Of a stretch of DNA of 64,000 nt, positions 19,734 to 28,456 are shown in pieces; position 1 is the stretch's first letter; each line of letters opens with the position of its first letter. The DNA lies in NCBI GenBank assembly GCA_009836625.1, contig VXVC01000002.1, positions 62,001 to 126,000 on the forward strand. The letters are read 5' to 3'. Position numbers and translations under genes: made by a program. The notes beneath the pieces are model-generated. The model was not told the origin of the DNA. It saw only the letters and a list, made by a program, of their open reading frames with translations, and made no database searches. This DNA comes from Holophagales bacterium (GTDB taxonomy: Bacteria > Acidobacteriota > Thermoanaerobaculia > Multivoradales > Multivoraceae).

Positions 19734-20436
19734 CGGCGGCCCTGAGCGCCCGGTGTTCGTTCCCTACCGGCCGGAGCGCCTGGAGCCGGCCGAGATGGAG
19801 CGCCGGGCCGACGCGGTCTTCGAGGAGTTCGACGGTCGGCGGAGCGTCCGGTTCTTCACCGACGAGCCGGTGCCGCGGCGGTTGATCGAACGGGCGATCG
19901 AGGCGGCGTCGACCGCGCCGTCGGGGGCGCATCGTCAGCCGTGGCGGTTCGTCGCCGTGAGCGACCCGGAGGTCAAGGCGCGGATCCGCGAAGCGGCGGA
20001 GGCGGAGGAGAAGCACAGCTACCTCGGTGGCCGGATGCCCGACGAGTGGCTCGAAGCGCTCAAGCCGCTGGGGACTGACTGGCGGAAGCCGTTCCTGACG
20101 ACCGTGCCGTGGATCGTCGTCGTGTTCGCCGAGCTCTACGGCCTGGACGAGGACGGGGCGAAACGGAAGAACTACTACGTGAAGGAAAGCGTCGGCATCG
20201 CCTGCGGCCTGTTCATCGCGGCCCTTCACCGGATGGGGCTCGCCACGCTGACCCACACGCCGAGCCCGATGGGGTTCCTGAGCGAGATCCTGAATCGTCC
20301 ACGGAACGAGAAGCCGTACATCCTGTTCCCGATCGGCTATCCGGCGCCGGACTGCGAGGTGCCCGACCTGCGGCGCAAGTCGCTGGTCGAGGTGGCCCAG
20401 TGGTACTCGGGGCGGACGGCCGCCGACGCCGACTGA
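19726..20436 (+). CDS. Nitroreductase-fold flavoprotein of the iodotyrosine deiodinase type
   Basis: This ~236-residue FMN enzyme shares several long similarities with vertebrate iodotyrosine deiodinase: RRSVRFF, TAPSGAHRQPWRFV, KESVGIACGLFIAALHRMGL, RPRNEKPYILFPIGYP and a closing DLRRKSL. The three lid residues that bind the zwitterion of halotyrosine in the human enzyme appear conserved (E95, Y99 and K121, with a one-residue insertion between Y and K). Known members reductively remove halide from iodo- and bromotyrosine. GTG 19726 overlaps the DsbA-like stop; GTG 19753 is an alternative. Substrate is inferred from memory of the family, not tested. Confidence 0.82.
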   Translation: MGSGGPERPVFVPYRPERLEPAEMERRADAVFEEFDGRRSVRFFTDEPVPRRLIERAIEAASTAPSGAHRQPWRFVAVSDPEVKARIREAAEAEEKHSYLGGRMPDEWLEALKPLGTDWRKPFLTTVPWIVVVFAELYGLDEDGAKRKNYYVKESVGIACGLFIAALHRMGLATLTHTPSPMGFLSEILNRPRNEKPYILFPIGYPAPDCEVPDLRRKSLVEVAQWYSGRTAADAD

Positions 20437-20443
20437 GCCGCCG

Positions 20444-21499
20444 ATGATCGGTCTGATCCTGGCCGGCGGCATCGGTTCCCGCTTCTGGCCCCTGAGCCGC
20501 CGCCGACGCCCCAAGCAACTCCTCGACCTGCTGGGCGGCGGTTCCCTGGTGGCCGCGACCGCGCGCCGGGTCGAGCCGCTCTGCGGTGCGGAGCGGACCT
20601 GGGTCTGCACGACCGAGGATCTCGCGGTCGCGGTCGCCGCCGAATTGCCCGGCCTCGACTCGTCGCGCATCCTGGGTGAGCCAAGCGGACGGAACACGGC
20701 GCCGGCGATCGGCTGGGCGGTGCGGACGATGCCGGAAGCGGCGCGTCGGGAGGTGATCGCGGTCATGCCGTCGGACCACTGGGTGGCCGACGAGGACGCG
20801 TTCCGCGAGGCGCTCCGCCGGGGCGCCATGGCGGTCGAGCGCGGCGACCACGACGTCGTCACGGTCGGCATCGCGCCGGCCTGGCCCGAGACCGGGTACG
20901 GCTACCTGGAACTCGAGGCGCCGGCCGAGCCCCTGAGCGTTCAGCCCGTGCTGCGGTTCACCGAGAAGCCGGACGCGGAGACGGCGGTGCGCTTCAAGGC
21001 ATCGGGCCGCCACTTCTGGAACGCCGGCATCTTCCTGTTCCGGGGGACGGTGCTGCTCGATCTCTACCGCGAGCACCTGCCGGAACTCGCGGCCGGCATC
21101 GAGCGGCTGGCTGCGGACGACCTGGACGCGGCCCGCCGCCGCGAGATCTACGCCGACCTCGAGTCGGTCTCGATCGACTACGGGCTGATGGAGCGGCTCG
21201 ACTCGATCGGCTGCGTGGTGGCCGATTGCGGCTGGAACGACATCGGGTCCTGGGGACTGCTGGCGGAGGCCCTGCCGGCGGATGGGGACGGCAACCGGAC
21301 GGTGGGCGACACGCTTGCGGTCGATGCCCGCGACAACCTCCTGTTCGCGGACGAAGGCGCGGTGGCGGTGATCGGCGTGGAGGGTCTCGCCATCGTGCGC
21401 ACTGGCGATTCCGTGCTGGTCGTGCCGCGCGAGCGGGCCCAGGACGTCCGCGAGATCGTGGAGTGGCTCGTGGCCCGGGGCCGGCTGGATCTGCTCTGA
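20444..21499 (+). CDS. manC: Mannose-1-phosphate guanylyltransferase
   Basis: Makes GDP-mannose from GTP and mannose-1-phosphate. This 351-residue protein has the nucleotidyltransferase signature LILAGGIGSRFWPLSRRRRP (4-23) and FTEKPD, FWNAGIF and GWNDIGSW, characteristic of the GMP family. It lacks the C-terminal cupin phosphomannose isomerase domain of two-domain ManC/AlgA. It supplies activated mannose for polysaccharide or lipid glycosylation; no glycosyltransferases are adjacent. Spacing to the preceding gene is 7 bases. Confidence 0.94.
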   Translation: MIGLILAGGIGSRFWPLSRRRRPKQLLDLLGGGSLVAATARRVEPLCGAERTWVCTTEDLAVAVAAELPGLDSSRILGEPSGRNTAPAIGWAVRTMPEAARREVIAVMPSDHWVADEDAFREALRRGAMAVERGDHDVVTVGIAPAWPETGYGYLELEAPAEPLSVQPVLRFTEKPDAETAVRFKASGRHFWNAGIFLFRGTVLLDLYREHLPELAAGIERLAADDLDAARRREIYADLESVSIDYGLMERLDSIGCVVADCGWNDIGSWGLLAEALPADGDGNRTVGDTLAVDARDNLLFADEGAVAVIGVEGLAIVRTGDSVLVVPRERAQDVREIVEWLVARGRLDLL

Positions 21500-21516
21500 G
21501 CGCGCCGCCCGTCCTC

Positions 21517-22227
21517 GTGTGGCCCGGCGGCGAACTGGCCGCCCGAGGCGCCGGCTTCCGCGACCTCGCCTCGTGCCGGGCCGAGCTGCTGGCGGCATTC
21601 GCGGAACGCTCGGACTGGGAAGTCGAACTCGGCTTCGGCAAGGGTCGTTTTCTCGTCACCTCGGCCGCCGCCGCCGGTTCCCGCCCCTTCCTGGGGGTCG
21701 AGATGGCGTCCAGGTACTTTCGCCTGGCGGCCCGGCGGGCGGCTTCGCGCCGCCTCTCGAACGTCGTTCTGCTGCGCGGCGAGGCGCTCTATCTGATCGC
21801 GACCCTGCTGCCCGCGGGCATGGCGCGCACGGTCCACGTCTACTTCCCCGACCCCTGGCCGAAGAGCCGGCACCACCGCCGGCGGCTGCTCGACCCGCGG
21901 ACCGTCGACCTCGTGCTGTCGCTGCTCCATTCGCCGAAGGGAACGCTGTTCTTCGCCACCGACCACCTGGAGTACGGCGAGGCGGTGGCGGAGACCCTTG
22001 CCCGGCATCCGGCAGTGGAAGTGGACCGGGTCGATGACGGCTGGCCGGAAGGACCGCGGACGAACTACGAGGCGAAGTTCGAGCGGGAGGGACGGCCGAT
22101 CGTGCGGCTAGCGGCCCGCCTTCGAGGCGGTGGTCCGGAGAGCCTGCTTCACCCCGCCGGTCGGGACGGTCTGCTGGTGGGGCCGGCCCCGGCTCAGGAG
22201 CCCAGCGCCAGCCGGACCTCGTCGTAG
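21517..22227 (+). CDS. trmB: tRNA (guanine-N7-)-methyltransferase
   Basis: Methylates G46 of tRNAs. It has the SAM-binding motif EVELGFGKGRFLV, then HVYFPDPWPKSRHHRRR, the TrmB hallmark, and RTNYEAKFEREG near the C-terminus. The first conventional start is GTG 21517. A CTG at 21496 would overlap the manC stop as CTGA, the arrangement also seen at tgt and the ccmI-like gene, giving seven more residues. The C-terminal ~25 residues run beyond the usual TrmB end and overlap the convergent HD gene by 34 bases. Confidence 0.92.
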   Translation: MWPGGELAARGAGFRDLASCRAELLAAFAERSDWEVELGFGKGRFLVTSAAAAGSRPFLGVEMASRYFRLAARRAASRRLSNVVLLRGEALYLIATLLPAGMARTVHVYFPDPWPKSRHHRRRLLDPRTVDLVLSLLHSPKGTLFFATDHLEYGEAVAETLARHPAVEVDRVDDGWPEGPRTNYEAKFEREGRPIVRLAARLRGGGPESLLHPAGRDGLLVGPAPAQEPSASRTSS

Positions 22228-23378
22228 ACGGCGTCGCTGCAGTACACCCGGTAGCGGTCGATGCGCCGGAGGTGGCGGACGAAGTGACTCGCCTCCTCGA
22301 GCGGCACGAGCTTCCCTCCGTTCTGGCGGACCGGCACCCGGCCGCGGCCGAGGCGGTGGGGGTCCTTCGCCGAGTTCGAGACGAGGACGCTCTTGCCGTA
22401 GCGCTCGCGCAGGGGCTCGAGCCGCCGCTCGAACGCCCTCTTTTCGTCGGCGTCCAGGTGCTCGCCGGTCTCGTGGGCGAGCCGGAAGTGGCTGCGGTCG
22501 GTGATCGCACGCGCGTGCGGGCTGTCCGAACGCCGCATTCTCGTCATCATCTCGCCGTCGTCGTTGGCCAGGAAGAGTTCCGGGTCGTTGCTCCAGGCGA
22601 TTCCCTGTTCGTGCAGCCACTCGTTCAGGTGGAGTTCCAGCGCCTTGCCGGTGACGTGGAAGTAGACCTGGGTGAACATGTAGTAGCGCGCCAGGATCAG
22701 GCCCTCGACCGCGTGCAGGCCCTCGGCGTCGATCCCCAGCCGGTGGTCGCCGCCGGCGCCGTCGGTGAGCGGTCGTACGGTGGCGATCACCTGGTCGAGG
22801 TCGAAGTTGCCGTAGCGGACGCCGCAGAACAGGGAGTCCCGCAGCAGATAGTCCATCTTGTCGACGTCGAGTTCGCCGGAGACGATCGGCGGCAGCAGGC
22901 GCTCGGGCCCGTCGAGGTCGTCGCCGAGCAGCCGGATCACGTCGCGGGCCTCGAGGCCCTGGCCGTGCTGTTCGAACGCGGCGCCGATCTCGCGGCCGCC
23001 GAGCAGGCGCCGGCTCATCTCCTCGTGGTCGATCCCGTCCTCGAACAGGTCCTCCGCCCAGTGGCTGAAGGGGGCGTGCCCGAGGTCGTGGAGCAGCGCG
23101 GCCGCCCGAACCAGGCGCCGGGATCGCGCTCTCGGGCCGGCTTCGAGCGGCGTCCCCTCGGCCCCGGCCAGTGTGTCGTAGACGCGGCCGGCAAGGTGCA
23201 TCGTGCCCAGGGCGTGACCGAAACGGCTGTGCTCCGCGCCGGGGAACACGAGATGGGTCAGGCCGAGTTGGCGGATCGAACGCAGGCGCTGCATCGGCCG
23301 GGTGCCGATGAGCGCGGCTTCGAGTTCGTCGGCCTCGATGAAGCCGTGGATCGGGTCCCGGAACGCCAGCGCCGCCAT
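22194..23378 (-). CDS. HD-domain phosphohydrolase (dGTPase/SAMHD1-like)
   Basis: This 394-residue protein begins with FRDPIHGFIEADELEAALI, typical of YdhJ/SAMHD1-type HD hydrolases. The metal-binding set is H in EHSRFGHALG, HD in ALLHDLGHAPFSH and a distal D in ELDVDKMDYLLRD. Relatives hydrolyse deoxynucleoside triphosphates or other phosphoesters, so nucleotide pool control is plausible. The start is ATG at 23378. It is divergent from lolA with 39 bases between starts, and convergent with trmB. Confidence 0.88.
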   Translation of the reverse strand: MAALAFRDPIHGFIEADELEAALIGTRPMQRLRSIRQLGLTHLVFPGAEHSRFGHALGTMHLAGRVYDTLAGAEGTPLEAGPRARSRRLVRAAALLHDLGHAPFSHWAEDLFEDGIDHEEMSRRLLGGREIGAAFEQHGQGLEARDVIRLLGDDLDGPERLLPPIVSGELDVDKMDYLLRDSLFCGVRYGNFDLDQVIATVRPLTDGAGGDHRLGIDAEGLHAVEGLILARYYMFTQVYFHVTGKALELHLNEWLHEQGIAWSNDPELFLANDDGEMMTRMRRSDSPHARAITDRSHFRLAHETGEHLDADEKRAFERRLEPLRERYGKSVLVSNSAKDPHRLGRGRVPVRQNGGKLVPLEEASHFVRHLRRIDRYRVYCSDAVYDEVRLALGS

Positions 23379-23417
23379 GGTTGCTACTCTACGGTTGCCC
23401 CACGCTGGTTCACAGCG

Positions 23418-24155
23418 ATGAAGAACGATCTCCGCATCGCGCCGTGGTTGGGAGGACTGTTGCTGGCCCTGACGGCGGCCGTCATCCTCCCCGCCCAGTC
23501 GCCGGACCTCCCCGCCGAGCCGCCCGATCCGGCGGCCGAAGGGCTCGGTCTGCGCGAGCGCCTCGACCGGCTGGTCGAGCGCGTGAAGTACGAGCAGAAC
23601 CGGATCGTGACCCTGCAGGCGCGCCTGATTCAGCGACGTGAAGGCGAACTTCTGCTGGAGCCGGTGGAAGAGCGAGGCTGGCTCCGCTACCGGCCGCCGG
23701 ACGCGCTCCGCTGGGAGTTCGTGGAGCCGAAGCCGCTGATCATGACCGTTCACAACGACGTGGCGACCAACTGGTATGTCGATCTCGGCACCGCCAAGGT
23801 GACCGAGGTGGGCCGCCTGTCCGAGCAGGTGCTCGAGTACATGGGACCCGCGGGCAACCTCGAGACGCTGTTGAAGTACTTTTCGGTCCAGGCGGAGTTT
23901 CCCGAGGAGGAGGGCGACCCCTACTACCTGCACCTGACGCCGGACTACCGGAGCGTGGCGAAGAGAGTTCGGGAGATCGACCTCTGGATCGAACCGGCGA
24001 GCTTCCTGCCCGAGAGGTTCAGGATCGTCCTCGCCAGCGGCGACGAGCGGCTCGTCACCCTCGAAGACCTGGTCCTGAACGAGCCGATCGACGACTCGGA
24101 GTTCATCCTGGCGCTGCCCGACGACGTCGAAGTCACCGAGATCGATCTCAACTGA
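23418..24155 (+). CDS. lolA: Outer-membrane lipoprotein carrier protein LolA-like
   Basis: This 245-residue periplasmic protein has a signal peptide (LGGLLLALTAAVILPAQ) and a LolA-fold beta-sheet body: IVTLQARLIQRREGELLLEP, ERGWLRYRPPDALRWEF and LVLNEPIDDSEFILALPDDVE are family-typical. LolA ferries lipoproteins from the inner membrane LolCDE complex to the outer membrane. The window encodes several likely lipoproteins. Its stop overlaps the tgt start as CTGA. Confidence 0.88.
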   Translation: MKNDLRIAPWLGGLLLALTAAVILPAQSPDLPAEPPDPAAEGLGLRERLDRLVERVKYEQNRIVTLQARLIQRREGELLLEPVEERGWLRYRPPDALRWEFVEPKPLIMTVHNDVATNWYVDLGTAKVTEVGRLSEQVLEYMGPAGNLETLLKYFSVQAEFPEEEGDPYYLHLTPDYRSVAKRVREIDLWIEPASFLPERFRIVLASGDERLVTLEDLVLNEPIDDSEFILALPDDVEVTEIDLN

Positions 24156-25300
24156 GCGGCAGGTTCGGGTTCCGTGTCGTCTCGCGTGACGGGCTTGCCC
24201 GTCTCGGCCGGCTGACCACGCCCCACGGGCAGGTCGAGACGCCGGCCTTCATGCCGGTCGGCACGTTGGGCGCCGTGAAGGGCCTGAGCCAGGACGTGCT
24301 GGAGACGGCCGGCGCGCAGATCCTGATGACGAACCTCTTCCACCTGCTGGAGCGGGTGGGCGTGGAGCGGATCACCGGTTTGGGCGGCCTGCACGAGTTC
24401 ATCGGCTGGGACGGTCCGCTGGCGATGGACAGCGGCGGTTACCAGGTGTTCAGCCTGGCCGGGTTGCGGCGGGTCGATGACCGGGGAGTCACCTTCCGCA
24501 GCCCCCACGACGGCAGCACGGTGGAGCTGACGCCCGAGCGGGTGGTGGAGTTCCAGGAACAAGTCGGGGTGGACGCCGCGATGGTGCTCGACGAGTGCCC
24601 GCCGTGGCCGGTGGACCGGGGGGCGGCGGCGGAGGCGCTACGGCGGACGAACCTCTGGGCCACGCGCTCCCTGGACCGCTGGGGAGCGGCCGGAGACCCG
24701 GCCGCGGCGGGTCTGTTCGGCATCGTGCAGGGGAGCTTCTTCGAGGACCTGCGGCTCGCCGCCGCGGAGGACCTCGCCGGCCTGCCCTTCGACGGTTACG
24801 CGATCGGCGGCGTCAGTGTCGGCGAGGAGCGCGAACTGGGCCGGCTGGCCCTGTCCTGGGTCGCTCCCGCACTGCCCGAGGACCGGCCCCGCTACCTGAT
24901 GGGACTGGGCACTCCGGAGGACATCGTCCACGCCGTGGGCCTCGGTGTCGATCTCTTCGACTGCGTGCTGCCCTCGCGCAACGCCCGCCACGGCACCCTG
25001 TTCTCGTCCACCGGCATCGTCAGGATCAAGAAGGCGCGCTACCGTGAGGATCCGCGGCCCGTGGATCCGGCTTGCGGCTGCCCCGTCTGCCGCCGGCACA
25101 GCCGGGCCTTCCTCCACCACCTGTTCCGCTGCGGCGAGATCACCGGCAAGGTGCTGGCGACCGAGCACAACGTGCGCTTCTACCTCGACTTCATGTCCGA
25201 TCTGCGGCGGGCGATCGCCGACGGTGCGCTGGCCGCCTTCGCGGCGTCGCGGCTACCGGAAGTCGGCCCGGAGGGCGAACCGGAGGCCGAACGGCGATAG
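24152..25300 (+). CDS. tgt: tRNA-guanine transglycosylase (queuine/preQ1)
   Basis: Exchanges G34 for preQ1 in tRNAs with GUN anticodons. Catalytic features are MDSGGYQVF (Asp93), the nucleophile region VLDECPPWP and the zinc site CGCPVC...H. The conventional ATG at 24251 would delete the family-conserved N-terminal strand (GLARLGRLTTPHGQVETPAF), which is encoded in frame upstream. The only plausible initiation codon that restores it is CTG at 24152, overlapping the lolA stop as CTGA. With it the protein is 382 residues, normal for Tgt. It is followed by yajC-secDF, the common tgt-yajC-secDF order. Confidence 0.95.
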   Translation: MSGRFGFRVVSRDGLARLGRLTTPHGQVETPAFMPVGTLGAVKGLSQDVLETAGAQILMTNLFHLLERVGVERITGLGGLHEFIGWDGPLAMDSGGYQVFSLAGLRRVDDRGVTFRSPHDGSTVELTPERVVEFQEQVGVDAAMVLDECPPWPVDRGAAAEALRRTNLWATRSLDRWGAAGDPAAAGLFGIVQGSFFEDLRLAAAEDLAGLPFDGYAIGGVSVGEERELGRLALSWVAPALPEDRPRYLMGLGTPEDIVHAVGLGVDLFDCVLPSRNARHGTLFSSTGIVRIKKARYREDPRPVDPACGCPVCRRHSRAFLHHLFRCGEITGKVLATEHNVRFYLDFMSDLRRAIADGALAAFAASRLPEVGPEGEPEAERR

Positions 25301-25374
25301 GGTACGCCTTTGCGGTGGGGGCCACGACCGGTCGGCCCGCCGCCAGCCAAAGTACGCTGCTGGGAGCACCAGAG

Positions 25375-25686
25375 ATGATTCCTGATTTCGCACTGTTTGT
25401 GGCCACGGGCGGAGCGCCCTCGGGTCTCATTCAGTTTCTGCCGCTCATCCTGATCGGCGCCATCTTCTACTTCCTGCTGATCGCTCCGGAGCGCCGTCGG
25501 CGCAAGCAACTGCAGGCGACCGTGGAGGCGCTGAAGAAGGGCGACCGCGTCGTCACCCAGGGCGGCGTCTTCGGCGACGTCGTGTCGACCGAGCCGACCA
25601 CCGTCATCCTGCAGATCGCTGACGGGGTCAGAGTCAAGGTCACGAAGTCGTCGATCACCGGCCTGGCCGAGGAGTCGACGTCATGA
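25375..25686 (+). CDS. yajC: Sec translocase accessory subunit YajC
   Basis: This 103-residue single-span protein has the membrane helix FLPLILIGAIFYFLLI (about 20-36), then APERRRRKQLQATVEALKKG, the YajC signature, and a small beta domain (GDRVVTQGGVFGDVV). It forms a complex with SecDF. The ATG overlaps nothing upstream; the stop overlaps secD as ATGA. A 74-base spacer lies between tgt and yajC. Confidence 0.95.
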   Translation: MIPDFALFVATGGAPSGLIQFLPLILIGAIFYFLLIAPERRRRKQLQATVEALKKGDRVVTQGGVFGDVVSTEPTTVILQIADGVRVKVTKSSITGLAEESTS

Positions 25687-27257
25687 ACCGGAACCTGCTG
25701 TGGCGGGGCCTGGTCGTGGTGGTCGTCGTCTCGGCCTGCGCGTTCTCGGCCTTCCCGCTCGCCGACTCGATCAACCTGGGCCTCGACCTCCGCGGCGGCA
25801 TCCACCTGCTGCTCGAGGTGCTGACCGACGACGCGTTGCGGGCCGAGGCGCAGAAGGACATCGACAGCCTGATCCAGGAACTCGCTGAGAAAGGGGTCGA
25901 GGGCACGAGCGCGGTCACCGATACCCCGACCCGATTCCGGCTCTCGGGCCTGCCGCCCGACCAGGACGGCCTGCTGCCCACGATCATCGAGGAGAACGTG
26001 CCGTACTGGACCTGGCGGCGCAGTGGCGAGGAAGTGATCTTCGAGCGCCGGCCGGACGAGGTGAACACGATTCGCGAGCAGGCGATCGACCAGGCCCTGC
26101 AGACGATCCGCAACCGGGTCGACGAATTCGGAGTCGCCGAACCGGTGATCCAGCGCCAGGGCCTGGGCAGCAACCGGCTGGTCGTTCAGCTTCCGGGCGT
26201 CGACGATCCGGAACGGGTGAAGAACCTGATCAAGAACACCGCCTTCCTCGAGTTCCGGCTCGCCGTCTACCCGGAGAGCGGCGGCGCGGCCTTCGACCGC
26301 CAGGAGATCCTCGACCGTTACGGCGGCACCCTGCCCGAGAACCTGGAGATCGCCGCGCAGGACCAGCGGGACGAGAACGGCGATGTGCTCGGTCAGGTCT
26401 ACTACGCGCTCGAGCAGCGTCCCGTGATCACCGGTCGCGACCTGAAGACGGCGCGCGCCGGGCTCGGACAGTTCCAGGAGCCGGTGGTCAACTTCTCGCT
26501 CACTCACGAGGGCGCCCAGATCTTCGAGGACTGGACCGGCGCGAACATCGGCCGGCCGCTGGCGATCGTGCTCGACGGCAAGGTGCAGTCGGCGCCGATC
26601 ATCGAGGGCCGGATCTCCGACTCCGGGATCATTCGCGGCTCGTTCACCCAGCAGGAGGTCGAGGACCTGGCGACCGTGCTGCGCTCGGGCGCCCTGCCCG
26701 CGGGCATCAACTACCTGCAGCAGCAGGCGGTGGGCCCGTCGCTCGGGCAGGACTCGATCGACCAGGGCACCCGAGCCTTCCTCTTCGGGATCGTGCTGGT
26801 GATCCTGGCGATGCTGGTCGTCTACAAGGCTTCGGGCATCAACGCGATGGTGGCGCTGGCGCTCAACTTCGTGCTGGTGTTCGGCGTCCTCGCCTACTTC
26901 GGCGCCGCCCTCACCCTGCCGGGGATCGCCGGACTGATCCTGACGATCGGCATGGCGGTGGACGCGAACGTCCTCGTGTTCGAGCGGATCCGTGAGGAGC
27001 TGCACAACGGCCGCACGGTCAAGGCGGCCGTCGTCTCGGGTTTCGGCAAGGCGTGGTCGTCGATCCTCGACGCGAACCTCACGACCCTGATCGCGGCCAT
27101 CTTCCTGATCAACTTCGGCACCGGCGCGATCCGAGGCTTCGCGGTGACCCTGACCGTGGGCATACTGGCTTCGGTGTTCACGGCCGTCTTCAACAGCCGC
27201 TTGCTGTTCGACCTGCTCCTGTCCCGCTCGGGCCGGGTCGAGCGCCTGTCGATCTAG
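25683..27257 (+). CDS. secD: Protein translocase subunit SecD
   Basis: This 524-residue protein uses proton motive force to help complete protein export. N-terminal helix, then LGLDLRGGIHLLLEV (the SecD D1 motif), a periplasmic P1 domain and a C-terminal block of five membrane helices with GIAGLILTIGMAVDANVLVFERI, including the conserved Asp of the RND-like proton path. The ATG is coupled to yajC; ten bases separate it from secF. Confidence 0.98.
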   Translation: MNRNLLWRGLVVVVVVSACAFSAFPLADSINLGLDLRGGIHLLLEVLTDDALRAEAQKDIDSLIQELAEKGVEGTSAVTDTPTRFRLSGLPPDQDGLLPTIIEENVPYWTWRRSGEEVIFERRPDEVNTIREQAIDQALQTIRNRVDEFGVAEPVIQRQGLGSNRLVVQLPGVDDPERVKNLIKNTAFLEFRLAVYPESGGAAFDRQEILDRYGGTLPENLEIAAQDQRDENGDVLGQVYYALEQRPVITGRDLKTARAGLGQFQEPVVNFSLTHEGAQIFEDWTGANIGRPLAIVLDGKVQSAPIIEGRISDSGIIRGSFTQQEVEDLATVLRSGALPAGINYLQQQAVGPSLGQDSIDQGTRAFLFGIVLVILAMLVVYKASGINAMVALALNFVLVFGVLAYFGAALTLPGIAGLILTIGMAVDANVLVFERIREELHNGRTVKAAVVSGFGKAWSSILDANLTTLIAAIFLINFGTGAIRGFAVTLTVGILASVFTAVFNSRLLFDLLLSRSGRVERLSI

Positions 27258-27267
27258 AGATACGTCG

Positions 27268-28446
27268 ATGGAGTTCTTCCGCAACACGCGTTTCGACTTC
27301 ATGCGCGCGCGGCGCGTGTGCCTGACCCTGTCCACGGTGGCCGTCATCGCGGCGCTCGGCTACATCTTCAGCCGGCAGTTGAATCTGGGCATCGACTTCG
27401 CCGGCGGCACCCAGATGATCGTGCAGTTCGACGAGCCGCCCGACGTCCAGGAACTCCGCGGGCTGCTGCAGGAGGCGGGGATCGAGAACGCCTCGATCCA
27501 GGCGTTCGGCGAGGAGGGGGACAACTCGATCATCCTGAAGACCCCGGTCGCCGACGACGAGGAACAGCGAAGCAGCGCCTCGCGGGTCGAGGAGGTGCTG
27601 GAGCGGCGCTACAACAGCGACGTCAGCGGCTTCGACCTGAACCGGCAGGGCACCGAGGCGCTCGCTTCGATGCTGCTCGGCGCCGATCCGGACGGCATGC
27701 GGGCGACCGGTGACGACATCGGCGCTCGGGAGCACTACCGGGAAGCGGCTGCCGAGGTCATGGCCCTGCGCAGGACGGGTGGGCTGATCCGCGACTGGTC
27801 CGAGATACAGCCGGGTGAAGCGCTCAGCCCCGAGGCCCTGGCGGTGATCACGGACGGCGCCACCTTCGGGCACTTCGCGGTCCAGTCGAGTGACAGCGTG
27901 CTGCCGCAGATCGGCGGCGAACTGCGGCGCAAGGGCCTGCTGGCGATCGCCTTTTCCCTGGCCGGCATCCTGACCTACATCTGGTTCCGGTTCGAGTTGC
28001 GCTTCGGCATCGGCGCCCTGGTCGCCCTCGCCCACGACGTCGCCGTCTGCCTGGGCCTGTTCGCCTTCGCGGGCTACGAGTTCAACCTGACGACGATCGC
28101 CGCCTTCCTGACCGTCATCGGGTACTCGGTCAACGACTCCGTCGTCGTCTTCGACCGGGTGCGCGAGAACCTGCGCCGCAACCGTCGCGAGGCTCTGGTC
28201 GAGGTGCTGAACCGGAGCCTGAACCAGACCCTGTCGCGCACCGCGCTGACGTCCGGCACCACGCTGCTCGCCGTCGGCTGCCTCTTCGTCCTCGGCGGCG
28301 ACGTGATTCGCGGCTTCTCCTTCCTGCTCCTCGTCGGAGTGCTCGTCGGCACCTACTCGTCGATCTACGTCGCGAGCCCGATCGTCCTGATCTGGGAGAC
28401 CACCTTCGGCCGCGCGCGACGGGAGAAGAGGGCAGCGGCCGCGTAG
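27268..28446 (+). CDS. secF: Protein translocase subunit SecF
   Basis: This 392-residue partner of SecD has N-terminal NLGIDFAGGTQMIVQF, a periplasmic domain, then five helices with IAAFLTVIGYSVNDSVVVFDR and SRTALTSGTTLLAVGCLFV, all standard for SecF. The periplasmic segment (about 90-205) is longer than in E. coli SecF (323 residues), with an added charged stretch (ADPDGMRATGDDIGAREHY). It is the last gene of the tgt-yajC-secD-secF set and is followed by rel 10 bases later. Confidence 0.97.
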   Translation: MEFFRNTRFDFMRARRVCLTLSTVAVIAALGYIFSRQLNLGIDFAGGTQMIVQFDEPPDVQELRGLLQEAGIENASIQAFGEEGDNSIILKTPVADDEEQRSSASRVEEVLERRYNSDVSGFDLNRQGTEALASMLLGADPDGMRATGDDIGAREHYREAAAEVMALRRTGGLIRDWSEIQPGEALSPEALAVITDGATFGHFAVQSSDSVLPQIGGELRRKGLLAIAFSLAGILTYIWFRFELRFGIGALVALAHDVAVCLGLFAFAGYEFNLTTIAAFLTVIGYSVNDSVVVFDRVRENLRRNRREALVEVLNRSLNQTLSRTALTSGTTLLAVGCLFVLGGDVIRGFSFLLLVGVLVGTYSSIYVASPIVLIWETTFGRARREKRAAAA

Positions 28447-28456
28447 GGAGCGGGCT

